Part shown: in pieces, positions 8,389-17,094 of the stretch
Layout: every line of letters begins with the position of its first letter
Position numbering within the stretch: position 1 is the stretch's first letter
NCBI RefSeq assembly: GCF_000412635.1
Contig: NZ_ASTG01000025.1
Coordinates: 1 to 64,000 of the forward strand
Source of the DNA: Sphingobium bisphenolivorans
Lineage (GTDB): Bacteria > Pseudomonadota > Alphaproteobacteria > Sphingomonadales > Sphingomonadaceae
DNA: 64,000 nucleotides
Direction: 5' to 3'
Notes under the pieces: model-generated
Databases searched by the model: none
What the model was told of the DNA's origin: nothing
Seen by the model: the letters and a program-made list of their open reading frames with translations, nothing else
Made by a program: the position numbers and the translations under genes

Positions 8389-9654
8389 ATGAATGCAGTT
8401 GATCCTCGTCGCGGCAGACGCTCCAAAGCAGGGCGGCGGCCATTTTCTGTTGCACACGCTGGCCCGAATGCGCGGCTGATCGCGCCGGCCTTTCACCGCA
8501 TATTGGACCGCATCGATCAGGGGCTGGAGCGAGGCTCGCTGCTTGCGATACTTCCGGACGGAACGCAGCGCCTGTTGGGCAGCCGTTCGCCCGGACCCGC
8601 TTGCGAGGTCGATCTTCGCCGCTGGCGCGCACTCCTCAGACTGATGACCGGCGGCTCGGCCGGATGGTATCGGGCCTGGGCGAAGGGTGAATGGACCAGC
8701 CCCGACCCGGTGCCGCTGTTCGAGCTGTTTATGGCCAATGCGGCGGCGCTCGGGTCCGTAGCGCGGCCGAGTGGGCCTGTGCGATGGGGGGGGCGCCTGG
8801 CCCATTGGGCGCGGCGGAACAGCCGGTCTGGTTCGCGCCGGAACATCGCGTTCCACTATGATCTGGGCAATGATTTCTACGGGCTCTGGCTGGATGAAAC
8901 CATGAGCTATTCCAGCGCCTTGTTCCGCGATCCTCACGACCCCACCGAGCATCTGGAGCAAGCGCAACGCTGCAAAGTCGATGCGATCCTCGATCGTTTG
9001 AACTTGAAGGAGGGGTCCTCGCTGCTGGAGATCGGCTGCGGCTGGGGCGGTCTGGCAGAACAGGCAATGGAGCGTTGCCAACTCGCCTATGACGGACTGA
9101 CGCTTTCCGCGGAGCAGGCGGAATATGCTCGGGATCGCTTGGGCTCCGGGGCGAAGATTATCCTCAAGGATTATCGCGACGCTGAGGGGCAATATGACGC
9201 CATCGCCAGCGTGGAGATGGCGGAAGCGGTCGGGCAGCGATATTGGCCCGCATATCTCGATGCGATCACGCGACTGCTAAAGCCCGGCGGCAGGGCGGCA
9301 TTCCAATATATCCTGATCGACGACGCGCTTTTCGACAGTTATGCGCGCGGCGCGGATTTCATTCAGACTTATATCTTCCCCGGCGGCATGCTGATCTCCG
9401 AAAGCCGGTTCCGTGCTCTGGCGGAGGAGAGGGGCCTCATCTGGAGCGATGCCCATCATTTCGGGCAGCATTATGCGGAGACGTTGCGGCGCTGGCGCGA
9501 ACGCTTCGATGATGCGATCGACAGGGGTGAGTTGCCATCCAGCTTCGACCAGCAATTCGTCGATCTGTGGCGTTACTATCTGATGTATTGCGAAGGCGGT
9601 TTCCGGGGCGGCGGGATCGACGTAGCGCAAGTGACGCTGATCAAGCCGGCTTAG
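8389..9654 (+). CDS. cfa: Cyclopropane-fatty-acyl-phospholipid synthase family methyltransferase
   Basis: A SAM-dependent enzyme of the Cfa/mycolic-acid cyclopropane synthase family; such enzymes methylenate or methylate cis double bonds of membrane phospholipid acyl chains. The order is as in the family: an N-terminal lipid-binding domain (residues about 20-130), then NIAFHYDLGNDFYGLWLD, SAM motif I LLEIGCGWGGLAEQA, SVEMAEAVG and the C-terminal FIQTYIFPGGMLIS. The ATG at 8389 (421 residues) has GAAGG just before it; an earlier in-frame TTG at 8371 is less likely. Its stop overlaps the convergent SDR stop by four bases. Whether it forms cyclopropane rings or methyl branches cannot be told from sequence. 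Confidence 0.88.
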   Translation: MNAVDPRRGRRSKAGRRPFSVAHAGPNARLIAPAFHRILDRIDQGLERGSLLAILPDGTQRLLGSRSPGPACEVDLRRWRALLRLMTGGSAGWYRAWAKGEWTSPDPVPLFELFMANAAALGSVARPSGPVRWGGRLAHWARRNSRSGSRRNIAFHYDLGNDFYGLWLDETMSYSSALFRDPHDPTEHLEQAQRCKVDAILDRLNLKEGSSLLEIGCGWGGLAEQAMERCQLAYDGLTLSAEQAEYARDRLGSGAKIILKDYRDAEGQYDAIASVEMAEAVGQRYWPAYLDAITRLLKPGGRAAFQYILIDDALFDSYARGADFIQTYIFPGGMLISESRFRALAEERGLIWSDAHHFGQHYAETLRRWRERFDDAIDRGELPSSFDQQFVDLWRYYLMYCEGGFRGGGIDVAQVTLIKPA

Positions 9655-10361
9655 TCGATCCTGGAGCGGTGCCCCGTTGGTGTATCGGCGCTCACCAACT
9701 GCGTGATCGCCTGCCCGACGGTGTCGGGATCCTTAAGCGAGTTGGCATCTTCTCCGGGGAAGGCGCGCGCGCGCATCGCTGTCCGGGTGGCGCCCGGGTC
9801 AACGATATGGGTGCGGATCGCGGAGATATTCTTCACTTCCTCGCCATAGGCACCGACCAGCGTCTCCAACGCAGCCTTGGAAGCTCCGTAAGCGCCCCAA
9901 TAGGCGCGCGGCGTTGCGCCGACCGACGAAGTAATCGCGACAACCCGCGCGTCCTCGCTGGCCCGCAGGAGCGGGTCGAACGCCGCGATCAGCGCTTGCG
10001 GCGCTGCGATATTGAGCGTCAGTAGCCGCGCGAATTCCTTGGCATCGATCGCCGGAACCGACGCAAGGCTGCCCAGCGTGGCGGCATTGAGCACGAGGAT
10101 GTCAAGCGCCTGCCAGCGCCCGGAAATAGCCTGCGCCAGACGGCCGATGCTCTCCCCATCCACCAGATCCAGCGGGGCGATGGTGGCCGAGCCGCCCTGC
10201 GCGTGAATATGCTCCTCCACCTCTTCCAGGCCACCGCTCGTCCGCGCGGTCAGGATGACGTGGGCACCTGCAGCGGCGAGCGCCTTGGCAGTGGCCGCCC
10301 CGATCCCGCGGCTGGCGCCGGTCACAAGCGCGACTTTCCCCGAAAGGGCCTGGCTCGTCAT
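9651..10361 (-). CDS. SDR-family NAD(P)-dependent oxidoreductase
   Basis: A 236-residue classical short-chain dehydrogenase. The Rossmann cofactor loop is TGASRGIG near residue 15, the NAA motif is in LVLNAATLG, the catalytic Ser is in ITSSVG, and the Tyr and Lys are in YGASK. The Arg after the first beta-alpha unit (LTARTSGGLEE) suggests NADP(H). The C-terminal half contains PGATRTAMRARAFPGED, seen in the YciK-like branch of alphaproteobacterial SDRs. The substrate is unknown. It is convergent with the Cfa gene, and a strong hairpin separates it from purF upstream. Confidence 0.87.
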   Translation of the reverse strand: MTSQALSGKVALVTGASRGIGAATAKALAAAGAHVILTARTSGGLEEVEEHIHAQGGSATIAPLDLVDGESIGRLAQAISGRWQALDILVLNAATLGSLASVPAIDAKEFARLLTLNIAAPQALIAAFDPLLRASEDARVVAITSSVGATPRAYWGAYGASKAALETLVGAYGEEVKNISAIRTHIVDPGATRTAMRARAFPGEDANSLKDPDTVGQAITQLVSADTPTGHRSRID

Positions 10362-10415
10362 ATATTATCCCTTTCGCCCCTCTACTCGGCAGGGCTACGC
10401 TAGTGAGGAAAGCCG

Positions 10416-10447
10416 CGGCCCTGAAACTGCCGAGCAGTTCAGGGCCG
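10416..10447 (-). terminator. Hairpin terminator after purF
   Basis: An inverted repeat with arms CGGCCCTGAA and TTCAGGGCCG, extended inward by CTGC/GCAG, lies 22 bases past the purF stop. Read on the minus strand it is followed by CGGCTTTCC, so the U-run is weak. It separates purF from the SDR gene. Confidence 0.6.
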
Positions 10448-10468
10448 TTCGTACTGGTGGGGTGGAGG

Positions 10469-11947
10469 TCAGACGACCCGTTCGGCCAGCAGCTCGAACT
10501 GGTTCTGCACCACGACCTCGTCCTGGTCGGTCAGGCTGGTGGGGTAGTCGCCCGTGAAGCAGGCGTCGCAATATTGGGGACGGATGTCGGCCCGCTTCGC
10601 TTCGCCCAACGCCTTGTACAGCCCATCGATGGAGATGAAGGACAAGCTGTCGGCGTGGATGAATTCCTGCATGCCGCCAATGTCGAGTCGATGCGCCAGC
10701 AGCTTCGCGCGTTCGGGCGTGTCGACGCCGTAGAAACAGCTATGCTTGGTCGGAGGGCTGGCGATACGCATGTGGACTTCCGCAGCGCCGGCTTCCCGCA
10801 TCATCTGCACGATCTTGAGCGAGGTGGTGCCGCGCACGATCGAATCGTCGATCAGGACGATCCGCTTACCGGCGATCAGCGCGCGGTTGGCATTATGCTT
10901 CAGCTTCACGCCCAGGTGCCGGACCTTGTCGCCCGGCTGGATGAAGGTGCGGCCGATATAGTGCGAGCGGATGATGCCCAGTTCGAAAGGAATGCCCGAC
11001 TGCTGCGCATAACCGATCGCGGCGGGAACGCCGCTGTCGGGAACGGGGATGACCAGATCGGCCTCCACCGGGTTTTCGATGGCGAGTTGCGCGCCGATCG
11101 CCTTGCGGACCGAATAGACGCTGGAGCCGTCCACGATCGAGTCGGGGCGGCTGAAATAGACATGTTCGAATATGCAGGGCCGCGGGTGCGTGTCACCGAA
11201 GGGCCGGTGGCTTCTGACCTGGCCGTCATGGGTGATGATCACCAGTTCGCCCGGATCGATCGAACGCACATGCTCCGCGCCGACCACGTCGAACGCCACC
11301 GTTTCCGAGGCGAAGATGGTAGAATCGCCCAGGCGCCCCATCACCAGGGGACGAATGCCGAGCGGGTCGCGGCAAGCGATCATGCCCTCGGCCGTCATCA
11401 CGATCAGCGAATAGGCGCCCTCGACCTGCTTCAGCGCATCGATGAACTTGTCCAGCAGCGTCCGGTAGGTCGAGGTCGCGACCAGATGGATGATGACTTC
11501 CGTGTCTGAGGTCGACTGGAAGATCGAGCCCCGGCGAATCAGCTCCCGGCGCAGCTTCATTGCGTTGGAAATATTACCGTTATGCGCGACAGCGAACCCG
11601 CCGGAACTGAGTTCGGCATAAAGCGGCTGGACATTGCGCAGCGATGTTTCGCCCGTCGTGGAGTAGCGCACATGCCCACAGGCCGAGTTGCCGGGAAGCG
11701 CCCGGATCACCTCATCGCGGTCGAAATTTCCCGCGACATGGCCCATCGCGCGATGGGTGTGGAAATCATGGCCGTCCCAACTGGTGATGCCCGCCGCCTC
11801 CTGGCCGCGATGCTGGAGTGCATGAAGACCGAGCGCCGTGATGGCCGAAGCGGTTTCAGCGTTGAACACGCCAAAAATGCCGCATTCCTCGCGCAATTTA
11901 TCGTCGTCGAACGGGTTCGTCGTAAACATGGGTGATGAAGCGTCCAT
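10469..11947 (-). CDS. purF: Amidophosphoribosyltransferase
   Basis: First committed step of purine synthesis: PRPP plus glutamine gives 5-phosphoribosylamine. The N-terminal Ntn-glutaminase domain has the nucleophile Cys in EECGIFGVFN after a short propeptide; the C-terminal type I phosphoribosyltransferase domain carries the PRPP loop VLIDDSIVRGTTS. I chose the ATG at 11947, which has AGGA about seven bases upstream (492 residues); the ATG at 11929 is an alternative and the frame back to 12025 is probably untranslated. cvpA, often next to purF, is absent. The gene is divergent from the ccm operon across about 180 bases. Confidence 0.95.
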   Translation of the reverse strand: MDASSPMFTTNPFDDDKLREECGIFGVFNAETASAITALGLHALQHRGQEAAGITSWDGHDFHTHRAMGHVAGNFDRDEVIRALPGNSACGHVRYSTTGETSLRNVQPLYAELSSGGFAVAHNGNISNAMKLRRELIRRGSIFQSTSDTEVIIHLVATSTYRTLLDKFIDALKQVEGAYSLIVMTAEGMIACRDPLGIRPLVMGRLGDSTIFASETVAFDVVGAEHVRSIDPGELVIITHDGQVRSHRPFGDTHPRPCIFEHVYFSRPDSIVDGSSVYSVRKAIGAQLAIENPVEADLVIPVPDSGVPAAIGYAQQSGIPFELGIIRSHYIGRTFIQPGDKVRHLGVKLKHNANRALIAGKRIVLIDDSIVRGTTSLKIVQMMREAGAAEVHMRIASPPTKHSCFYGVDTPERAKLLAHRLDIGGMQEFIHADSLSFISIDGLYKALGEAKRADIRPQYCDACFTGDYPTSLTDQDEVVVQNQFELLAERVV

Positions 11948-12129
11948 AGCCGATCCTGTGCGCCCCATGGGGCGGCGTTCGCGCGCATATAGTGTGTCGA
12001 TGACGATTTGTCGCCTGCCTGTCATAAAAAAGGCGCGCGCCGTTCTATCTACATGAAAATGGTGATGGGGGCAGCGATTAAAAGCCCTACTGGCATTGGG
12101 CTCGACAGGCGGCTAAGAGCGCTCCCGCC

Positions 12130-12852
12130 ATGCACCGCTTCGCCAATCCTGCCCGCTTCCTAAAAATAGCGCGACCGCTGACGGTCTGGCTATTCTGGCC
12201 GGGCCTGCTGCTGCTGCTCATCGGCTGTGCTTGCGGCCTGTTCGTGTCGCCCGCCGATTATCTTCAGGGCGATACGGTGCGCATACTTTATATTCATGTG
12301 CCCGCAGCCTGGCTGGGCATGGGGGGCTGGTCCGGCATCGCCATCGCCGCGCTCATGCAGCTGGTCTGGCGTCATCCGCTGGCGGCGGTGGCAGGTAGAG
12401 CGACTGCAGTTCCCGGGGCCTTCTTCACGGCGATCTGCCTCATCACGGGGTCCATCTGGGGCCGCCCGACTTGGGGCACGTGGTGGGAGTGGGACGGGCG
12501 AATGACCTCCATGCTGGTGCTGTTCTTCCTCTATCTCGGCTATATTGCGCTTGCAAACGCCAGTACGCGCCAGGGGCCGGGCGGCGTTAGTGCTGTGGCG
12601 GCAATCTTCGGGCTTGTAGGGGCGGTCAACATTCCGATCATCAATCGGTCGGTGGTGTGGTGGAACAGCCTGCATCAGGGGCCGAGCATCACGCTGCGCG
12701 GCTCCAGTATCGACAGTGCCCTGCTCTGGCCGCTGGGTTTCACCCTCACGGGTTTCACCTTGCTGTTCGCTGCGATTGTTGTGATGCGAATGCGCGCCAT
12801 CCTTGCCCGGACAAAGGTCGAAGCTCGGATGCAGCGGCTGGCGCGGGGATAG
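12130..12852 (+). CDS. ccmC: Heme exporter protein CcmC
   Basis: Inner-membrane component of system I cytochrome c maturation that presents heme on the periplasmic face and, with CcmD, loads it onto CcmE. The 240-residue protein has six predicted membrane segments, the tryptophan-rich WGTWWEWDGRMTS heme-handling (WWD) motif near residue 115, and conserved histidines in ILYIHVPAAWLG and NSLHQGPS. It is the first gene of the local operon; ccmA and ccmB, which form the ABC partner, are not in the window. ccmD begins two bases after its stop. Confidence 0.95.
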   Translation: MHRFANPARFLKIARPLTVWLFWPGLLLLLIGCACGLFVSPADYLQGDTVRILYIHVPAAWLGMGGWSGIAIAALMQLVWRHPLAAVAGRATAVPGAFFTAICLITGSIWGRPTWGTWWEWDGRMTSMLVLFFLYLGYIALANASTRQGPGGVSAVAAIFGLVGAVNIPIINRSVVWWNSLHQGPSITLRGSSIDSALLWPLGFTLTGFTLLFAAIVVMRMRAILARTKVEARMQRLARG

Positions 12853-12853
12853 C

Positions 12854-12985
12854 ATGATGGATCAATGGGCATTTGTGATCGGCGCCTATGCGCTGACGCT
12901 GACCGGTACCGCACTGATCAGCCTGAGCAGCTGGCGGACCATGCGCGCGCAAGAAGCAGAAGCGCGGCGGCTGACGGAACGCTGA
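12854..12985 (+). CDS. ccmD: Heme exporter protein CcmD
   Basis: A 43-residue protein, MMDQWAFVIGAYALTL..., with one membrane segment and a charged cytoplasmic tail (RAQEAEARRLTER), as in CcmD. In E. coli, CcmD holds CcmC and CcmE together and helps release holo-CcmE. The start is one of two consecutive ATGs at 12854/12857. The stop overlaps the ccmE ATG (TGATG). The position between ccmC and ccmE and the topology carry the assignment, since the sequence of this family is poorly conserved. Confidence 0.88.
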   Translation: MMDQWAFVIGAYALTLTGTALISLSSWRTMRAQEAEARRLTER

Positions 12986-13431
12986 TGAAGGCGAAGCATC
13001 AAAGATTGATCCTGGCGCTGGCGGCGCTGGCGGCACTGATCGGGGCCGGCTTGTTAGCGACATCTGCGCTACGGGATGAGGCGGCCTATTTCTATGCGCC
13101 CGCCGACGTGAAGACCAAGGGTGTTGAGCCCGGCAAGGCGATCCGGCTGGGCGGCATGGTGGTCAAGGGCAGCCTGAAGCACGCACCTGATGGCGTTACC
13201 ATCCGGTTCGATGTGACAGACGGCAAGGCGACGGTGCCCGCGACCTTCAAGGGCATCGCCCCGGACCTGTTCCGTGAAGGGTCCGGCGTCGTCGGAGAGG
13301 GTGCGTTTGATCGGAGCGGGACGTTCATCGCCACCAACTTGCTGGCCAAGCATGACGAGCGCTACATGCCCCGTGAACTCGAAGGCATGCGCTATGACGA
13401 GCAGAGCCACAAGATGAAGGTGGATCGATGA
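12985..13431 (+). CDS. ccmE: Heme chaperone CcmE
   Basis: Membrane-anchored periplasmic chaperone that binds heme covalently through a histidine and passes it to CcmF. The 148-residue protein has an N-terminal anchor (LILALAALAALIGAGLLAT) and an OB-fold domain. The heme-binding His is in LLAKHDERYMP, matching the family's KHDxxY motif. The ATG overlaps the ccmD stop by one base. A longer frame back to 12865 simply runs through ccmD in another frame. Confidence 0.95.
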   Translation: MKAKHQRLILALAALAALIGAGLLATSALRDEAAYFYAPADVKTKGVEPGKAIRLGGMVVKGSLKHAPDGVTIRFDVTDGKATVPATFKGIAPDLFREGSGVVGEGAFDRSGTFIATNLLAKHDERYMPRELEGMRYDEQSHKMKVDR

Positions 13432-13472
13432 GGCGCGCCATGGCGATCAAAGCGAAGGTCGCACTGAGATGA
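13428..13472 (+). CDS. 14-codon bridging ORF between ccmE and ccmF
   Basis: The ATG overlaps the ccmE stop (ATGA), and the TGA overlaps the ccmF ATG in the same arrangement. The peptide would be MRRAMAIKAKVALR, basic and without a recognisable domain. Because ccmF starts 37 bases after the ccmE stop with no strong SD, this tiny frame could carry ribosomes across the gap and couple ccmF to ccmE. The exact overlaps are seen in the sequence; translation is inference. Confidence 0.3.
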   Translation: MRRAMAIKAKVALR

Positions 13473-15409
13473 TCGCGGAAGCCGGCCTCGCGGCGCTTTG
13501 GCTCGCGGCGTCCCTTGCATTCCTTCAGCTGGCGCTGGCAGCGCTGGGCCTGGCCGGCGACAAGGCTGAACTGCTTGGCGCGGTGCGCCCTGTCGCGGTG
13601 GCGCAGGGCCTGTTGACGGCAATCGCTTTCATCCTGCTCGTAATGCTATTCCTGCGCTCGGACATGTCGGTCGCACTCGTCGCGTCGAACAGCCATTCGA
13701 TGAAGCCGTGGCTCTACAAGTTCGCCGGAACCTGGGGCAATCACGAAGGATCGATGCTGCTCTGGGTCACGGTGATGGGCGTCGCTGGCGCCGCTGTCGC
13801 CCTGTTCGAGAGGGCGCTGCGCCGCCACACGCATATGGCGACGCTGGGCGGGCAGGCGGCGATCAGCCTTGGCTTTTACGCGTTCCTGTTGTTCGCCTCC
13901 AACCCGTTCGCGCGCGTTCAGCCTGCGCCGGCGGACGGGCAGGGCCTCAATCCGTTGTTGCAGGACCCTGGCCTCGCCTTTCATCCGCCGACGCTTTACC
14001 TCGGCTATGTCGGCCTATCGGTCGCCTTTTCCTTCGCCATCGGCGCGCTTCTCACCCGGCAGGTGGACGCCGCCTTCGCCCGCGCCATGCGCCCATGGGT
14101 GCTGGGGGCATGGATCTTGCTGACGCTCGGGATCACGGCCGGCAGCTACTGGGCTTATTATGAGCTTGGCTGGGGCGGCTGGTGGTTCTGGGACCCGGTG
14201 GAAAATGCTTCGCTCATGCCTTGGCTCGCAGCCACCGCTCTGCTGCACAGTGTGACGGTGCTGGCGACGCGCGACGCCTTGCGGGCCTGGACGGTGATGC
14301 TGGCGGTGGTCGCGTTTTCGATGTCCATGGTCGGCACGTTCCTGGTCCGCTCGGGCATTCTCACCAGCGTCCACGCTTTCGCCGTCGATCCCGAACGGGG
14401 CACGTTCATACTCGCCCTGCTTGGCCTCTATATCGGCGGAGCGCTGGCGCTCTTCGGCTGGCGCGTGGGAGCGGTGCGCGAGGGCGCGCCCTTCGAGCTG
14501 GTGAGCCGGGAAACGATGCTAGTCGTCAACAACCTGCTGCTGTCGGTCATCCTAGGGCTCGTGCTGATCGGCACGCTCTATCCGCTGCTCACCGAAGCTT
14601 TCGGTCACAAGGTTTCCGTCGGCGCCCCATATTTCGACCGCATCGCAGGGCCAATCGCGCTGATGCTGATGCTGGTCATGGTCATAGGGCCTCTGACGCG
14701 CTGGCGCAGGGATCAAGCCGCCGCGATCACCCGGCGAGCCTTGGTGCCCACCCTGGTCGCGCTGCTCGTCATCGCCATCCTTGCATTCAAGGCTTGGGGC
14801 CGCATCGGCATTCTACCGTTCCTGGGCATCGTGATCGCGCTGGCCGTCGCGGTCGGAAGCGTCGCTCCGCTATGGAAGCGCAACCTGCGCCGCACGCCGC
14901 TCTTCACTTGGGGCATGGTTATCGCGCATCTGGGCTGCGCCGTCAGCCTTGGCGGCATGGCGTCCGACTCGGCGTTCACCGTGGAGAAGCTGGTTGCGGC
15001 CCGTCCCGGCGAAACCGTGGACACCGCCGGATGGACGCTGCGCTTCCTGAAGATCATGCCGGTGGCAGGCGACAATTGGACTGCGCTTCAGGCCGATATG
15101 GAAGTCAGCCGGGGTGGCGGCACACCGGTTCTCATCCATCCCCAATCACGCTTCTTCGCATCGCCTCCCACGACCACGACGGAGGCCGCGCTGCTCACCC
15201 GCTGGAACGGGCAGCTCTATGTCGTACTGGGCCAGGAGGCGGAGGGCGGCCGCTGGCAGCTGCGCATCTGGTGGAAGCCGTTCGTAACGCTGATCTGGCT
15301 GGGCGGTTTCCTCATCGCACTGGGCGGAGCCATGGCGCTGGTCGGACGTGAAAGGCGGGGCTGGCTGCTGAAATGGAGAAGCAGGAAGGCGCAGGAGGCG
15401 CTGGCATGA
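13469..15409 (+). CDS. ccmF: Cytochrome c heme lyase subunit CcmF
   Basis: Large inner-membrane protein that, with CcmH and CcmI, attaches heme to the CXXCH cysteines of apocytochrome c. The 646 residues form many membrane segments. The WWD domain GGWWFWDPVENASLMPW (near residue 235) binds heme, and the conserved HxxxxG segments (KFAGTWGNHEGSMLLW, LHSVTVLATR) are in place. The ATG at 13469 overlaps the end of the bridging mini-ORF, and its stop overlaps the ccmG start (ATGA). The length is typical. Confidence 0.96.
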   Translation: MIAEAGLAALWLAASLAFLQLALAALGLAGDKAELLGAVRPVAVAQGLLTAIAFILLVMLFLRSDMSVALVASNSHSMKPWLYKFAGTWGNHEGSMLLWVTVMGVAGAAVALFERALRRHTHMATLGGQAAISLGFYAFLLFASNPFARVQPAPADGQGLNPLLQDPGLAFHPPTLYLGYVGLSVAFSFAIGALLTRQVDAAFARAMRPWVLGAWILLTLGITAGSYWAYYELGWGGWWFWDPVENASLMPWLAATALLHSVTVLATRDALRAWTVMLAVVAFSMSMVGTFLVRSGILTSVHAFAVDPERGTFILALLGLYIGGALALFGWRVGAVREGAPFELVSRETMLVVNNLLLSVILGLVLIGTLYPLLTEAFGHKVSVGAPYFDRIAGPIALMLMLVMVIGPLTRWRRDQAAAITRRALVPTLVALLVIAILAFKAWGRIGILPFLGIVIALAVAVGSVAPLWKRNLRRTPLFTWGMVIAHLGCAVSLGGMASDSAFTVEKLVAARPGETVDTAGWTLRFLKIMPVAGDNWTALQADMEVSRGGGTPVLIHPQSRFFASPPTTTTEAALLTRWNGQLYVVLGQEAEGGRWQLRIWWKPFVTLIWLGGFLIALGGAMALVGRERRGWLLKWRSRKAQEALA

Positions 15410-15933
15410 GAAAGGCGCTCATCTGGCTCCCGCTGGCCCTGTTCGCCGGATTCTTCGCCCTGTTCGCAAGCGGGCTGCTGCGCCCTGACGACCGGGTGAT
15501 CACCTCGAAGCTCGTCGGCCGTCCGCTCCCCGCCTTCGACCTGCCAGCGGCAGCCAGTGACCGTCCGCCCCTCGCCAGCACCCAGCTCGCCTCGGGCAAA
15601 CCCCGCCTGCTCAATATCTTCGCCAGCTGGTGCCTGCCCTGCGCGGCGGAAGCCCCGCAACTGATGGCGCTCAAGGGCGCAGGGGTGGAGATCGACGCCA
15701 TCGCCATTCGCGATGCCCGGCCTGACGTGGACGATTTCCTGAAGCGCTACGGCAACCCTTATGCGCGGGTGGGTCTTGATGCGCGAAGTGCAGTACAGAT
15801 CGCCCTAGGCTCCTCGGGTGTTCCTGAAAGCTTCATCATCGATGGGCGCGGACGGATCGCCTACCAGCATGTGGGCGACATTCGGGAAGACGACATTCCG
15901 ATGATCCTCCAGCGTCTGAAGGACGCACAATGA
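15406..15933 (+). CDS. ccmG: Thiol:disulfide interchange protein CcmG/DsbE
   Basis: Membrane-tethered periplasmic thioredoxin that keeps the apocytochrome heme-binding cysteines reduced. The 175-residue protein has an N-terminal anchor (LIWLPLALFAGFFALFASG) and a thioredoxin fold with active site WCLPC near residue 78, followed by the cis-Pro segment GVPESFIID. Leu at the second CXXC position differs from the usual WCPPC or WCVPC but keeps the two cysteines. The start at 15406 was chosen for its ATGA overlap with ccmF; the frame opens earlier inside ccmF. Confidence 0.94.
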   Translation: MRKALIWLPLALFAGFFALFASGLLRPDDRVITSKLVGRPLPAFDLPAAASDRPPLASTQLASGKPRLLNIFASWCLPCAAEAPQLMALKGAGVEIDAIAIRDARPDVDDFLKRYGNPYARVGLDARSAVQIALGSSGVPESFIIDGRGRIAYQHVGDIREDDIPMILQRLKDAQ

Positions 15934-16340
15934 GGCTGCTCATCGCCACGCTGATGCTGCTGCTCAGCGCGCCCGTGTTCGGCCAATCTGCCCTGCCGCC
16001 CGCACCCTATGCCGATCGCCAGATCGAGGATGCGGCGCAGGAGAGAAAGGCGCGGGCGCTGATGGAGACGATCCGCTGCCTCACCTGCCAGAGTCAGTCC
16101 ATCGCCGACAGCAACGCCAGCATGGCCGGCGACATGCGCTCGCAGATTCGCGAGAGGATTATGGCGGGGGAGCAGCCCGAGCATATCCGCGCCTGGCTGA
16201 TTGAGCGTTATGGCGACTGGGTCAGCTATGAACCGACGGCCGCGCCCATTCTCTGGCCACTTTGGGCCGCGCCCATCCTGCTGCTGGCGCTTGGGGGATG
16301 GCTGCTGCGCGGCAGGATCAAGCGGCGGATGGAGCGATGA
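15930..16340 (+). CDS. ccmH: Cytochrome c maturation protein CcmH
   Basis: Periplasm-facing thioreductant of the CcmFHI complex. The 136-residue protein has a signal peptide (MRLLIATLMLLLSAPVFG), the hallmark RCLTCQSQSIADSNA with its CXXC pair near residue 50, a three-helix domain and a C-terminal membrane anchor (LWPLWAAPILLLALGGWLL). It corresponds to the N-terminal part of E. coli CcmH (CcmL type). It overlaps ccmG and ccmI by four bases on either side. Confidence 0.94.
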   Translation: MRLLIATLMLLLSAPVFGQSALPPAPYADRQIEDAAQERKARALMETIRCLTCQSQSIADSNASMAGDMRSQIRERIMAGEQPEHIRAWLIERYGDWVSYEPTAAPILWPLWAAPILLLALGGWLLRGRIKRRMER

Positions 16341-16969
16341 TGGCGTGGATTCTCGCGGGCGGGCTGGCTGCCGTCATTTTGATTGCGTTGATCGCCATCG
16401 GCCGCATTCCACGTGCTGCCTGGGAAATCTGTGCGGCCGCCCTTTTGCTAGGCCTAGCCGGATATGCGTGGCAGGGCAGCCCCGGCCTTCCCGGCGCGCC
16501 CCGGCAGGCGGCGGAAAACGCAGGCGGCGGCTTTGACGAAGAACTGGCCGAGAAGCGCAGGGGGCTCGCGGAACGCTACGGCAAGGCGGGTCAATGGCTC
16601 ATGCTCTCGGACGGTCTGGGTCGTCAGGGCAAGACGAAGGAAGCGGCGAATGTGCTGCTGTCCGGCCTGCGAGAGACGCCGGACGATCCCAACCTGTGGC
16701 TCGGCTTCGGCAATGCGCTGGTGGCACATGCGGGAGGCGTCCTGTCCCCCGGCGCAGATTTCGCCTATCGCCGCGCGATGGCAATCGATCCGCAAGGGCC
16801 GGCGCCCCGCTATTTCTACGGCCTCGCCCTCGCGCGGGCAGGCCAGTTAAAGGAGGCGAGAGCGCTCTGGGCACCTCTTGCGGCCAGCGCGCCGGAGGGA
16901 AGCATGGTCAGGAAGGAACTGGAACAGAACATCGCGCGTATCGATGCGATGCTGCAAAGCGGTGGCTAG
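16337..16969 (+). CDS. ccmI: Cytochrome c maturation TPR protein CcmI
   Basis: A 210-residue protein with two N-terminal membrane segments (residues about 3-21 and 30-48) and a TPR-containing periplasmic region (WLMLSDGLGRQGKTKEAANVL, residues about 90 onward). CcmI, the counterpart of the C-terminal part of E. coli CcmH, presents apocytochrome c to the CcmF lyase. The start is one of two ATGs at 16337/16340 overlapping the ccmH stop. It ends the operon; no obvious hairpin terminator was found in the 125 bases before kup. Confidence 0.88.
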   Translation: MMAWILAGGLAAVILIALIAIGRIPRAAWEICAAALLLGLAGYAWQGSPGLPGAPRQAAENAGGGFDEELAEKRRGLAERYGKAGQWLMLSDGLGRQGKTKEAANVLLSGLRETPDDPNLWLGFGNALVAHAGGVLSPGADFAYRRAMAIDPQGPAPRYFYGLALARAGQLKEARALWAPLAASAPEGSMVRKELEQNIARIDAMLQSGG

Positions 16970-17094
16970 GGGCGGATTGCCTACTATCCAGAGCCATGTT
17001 AGGGGCGCGGCGGTTTGCAGGGGCTGAGGGAATGACAAATTGGGCTACTCCCTGTTCGGATGTCCAGAGATCATGACAATTCGGCATTTTCTTC

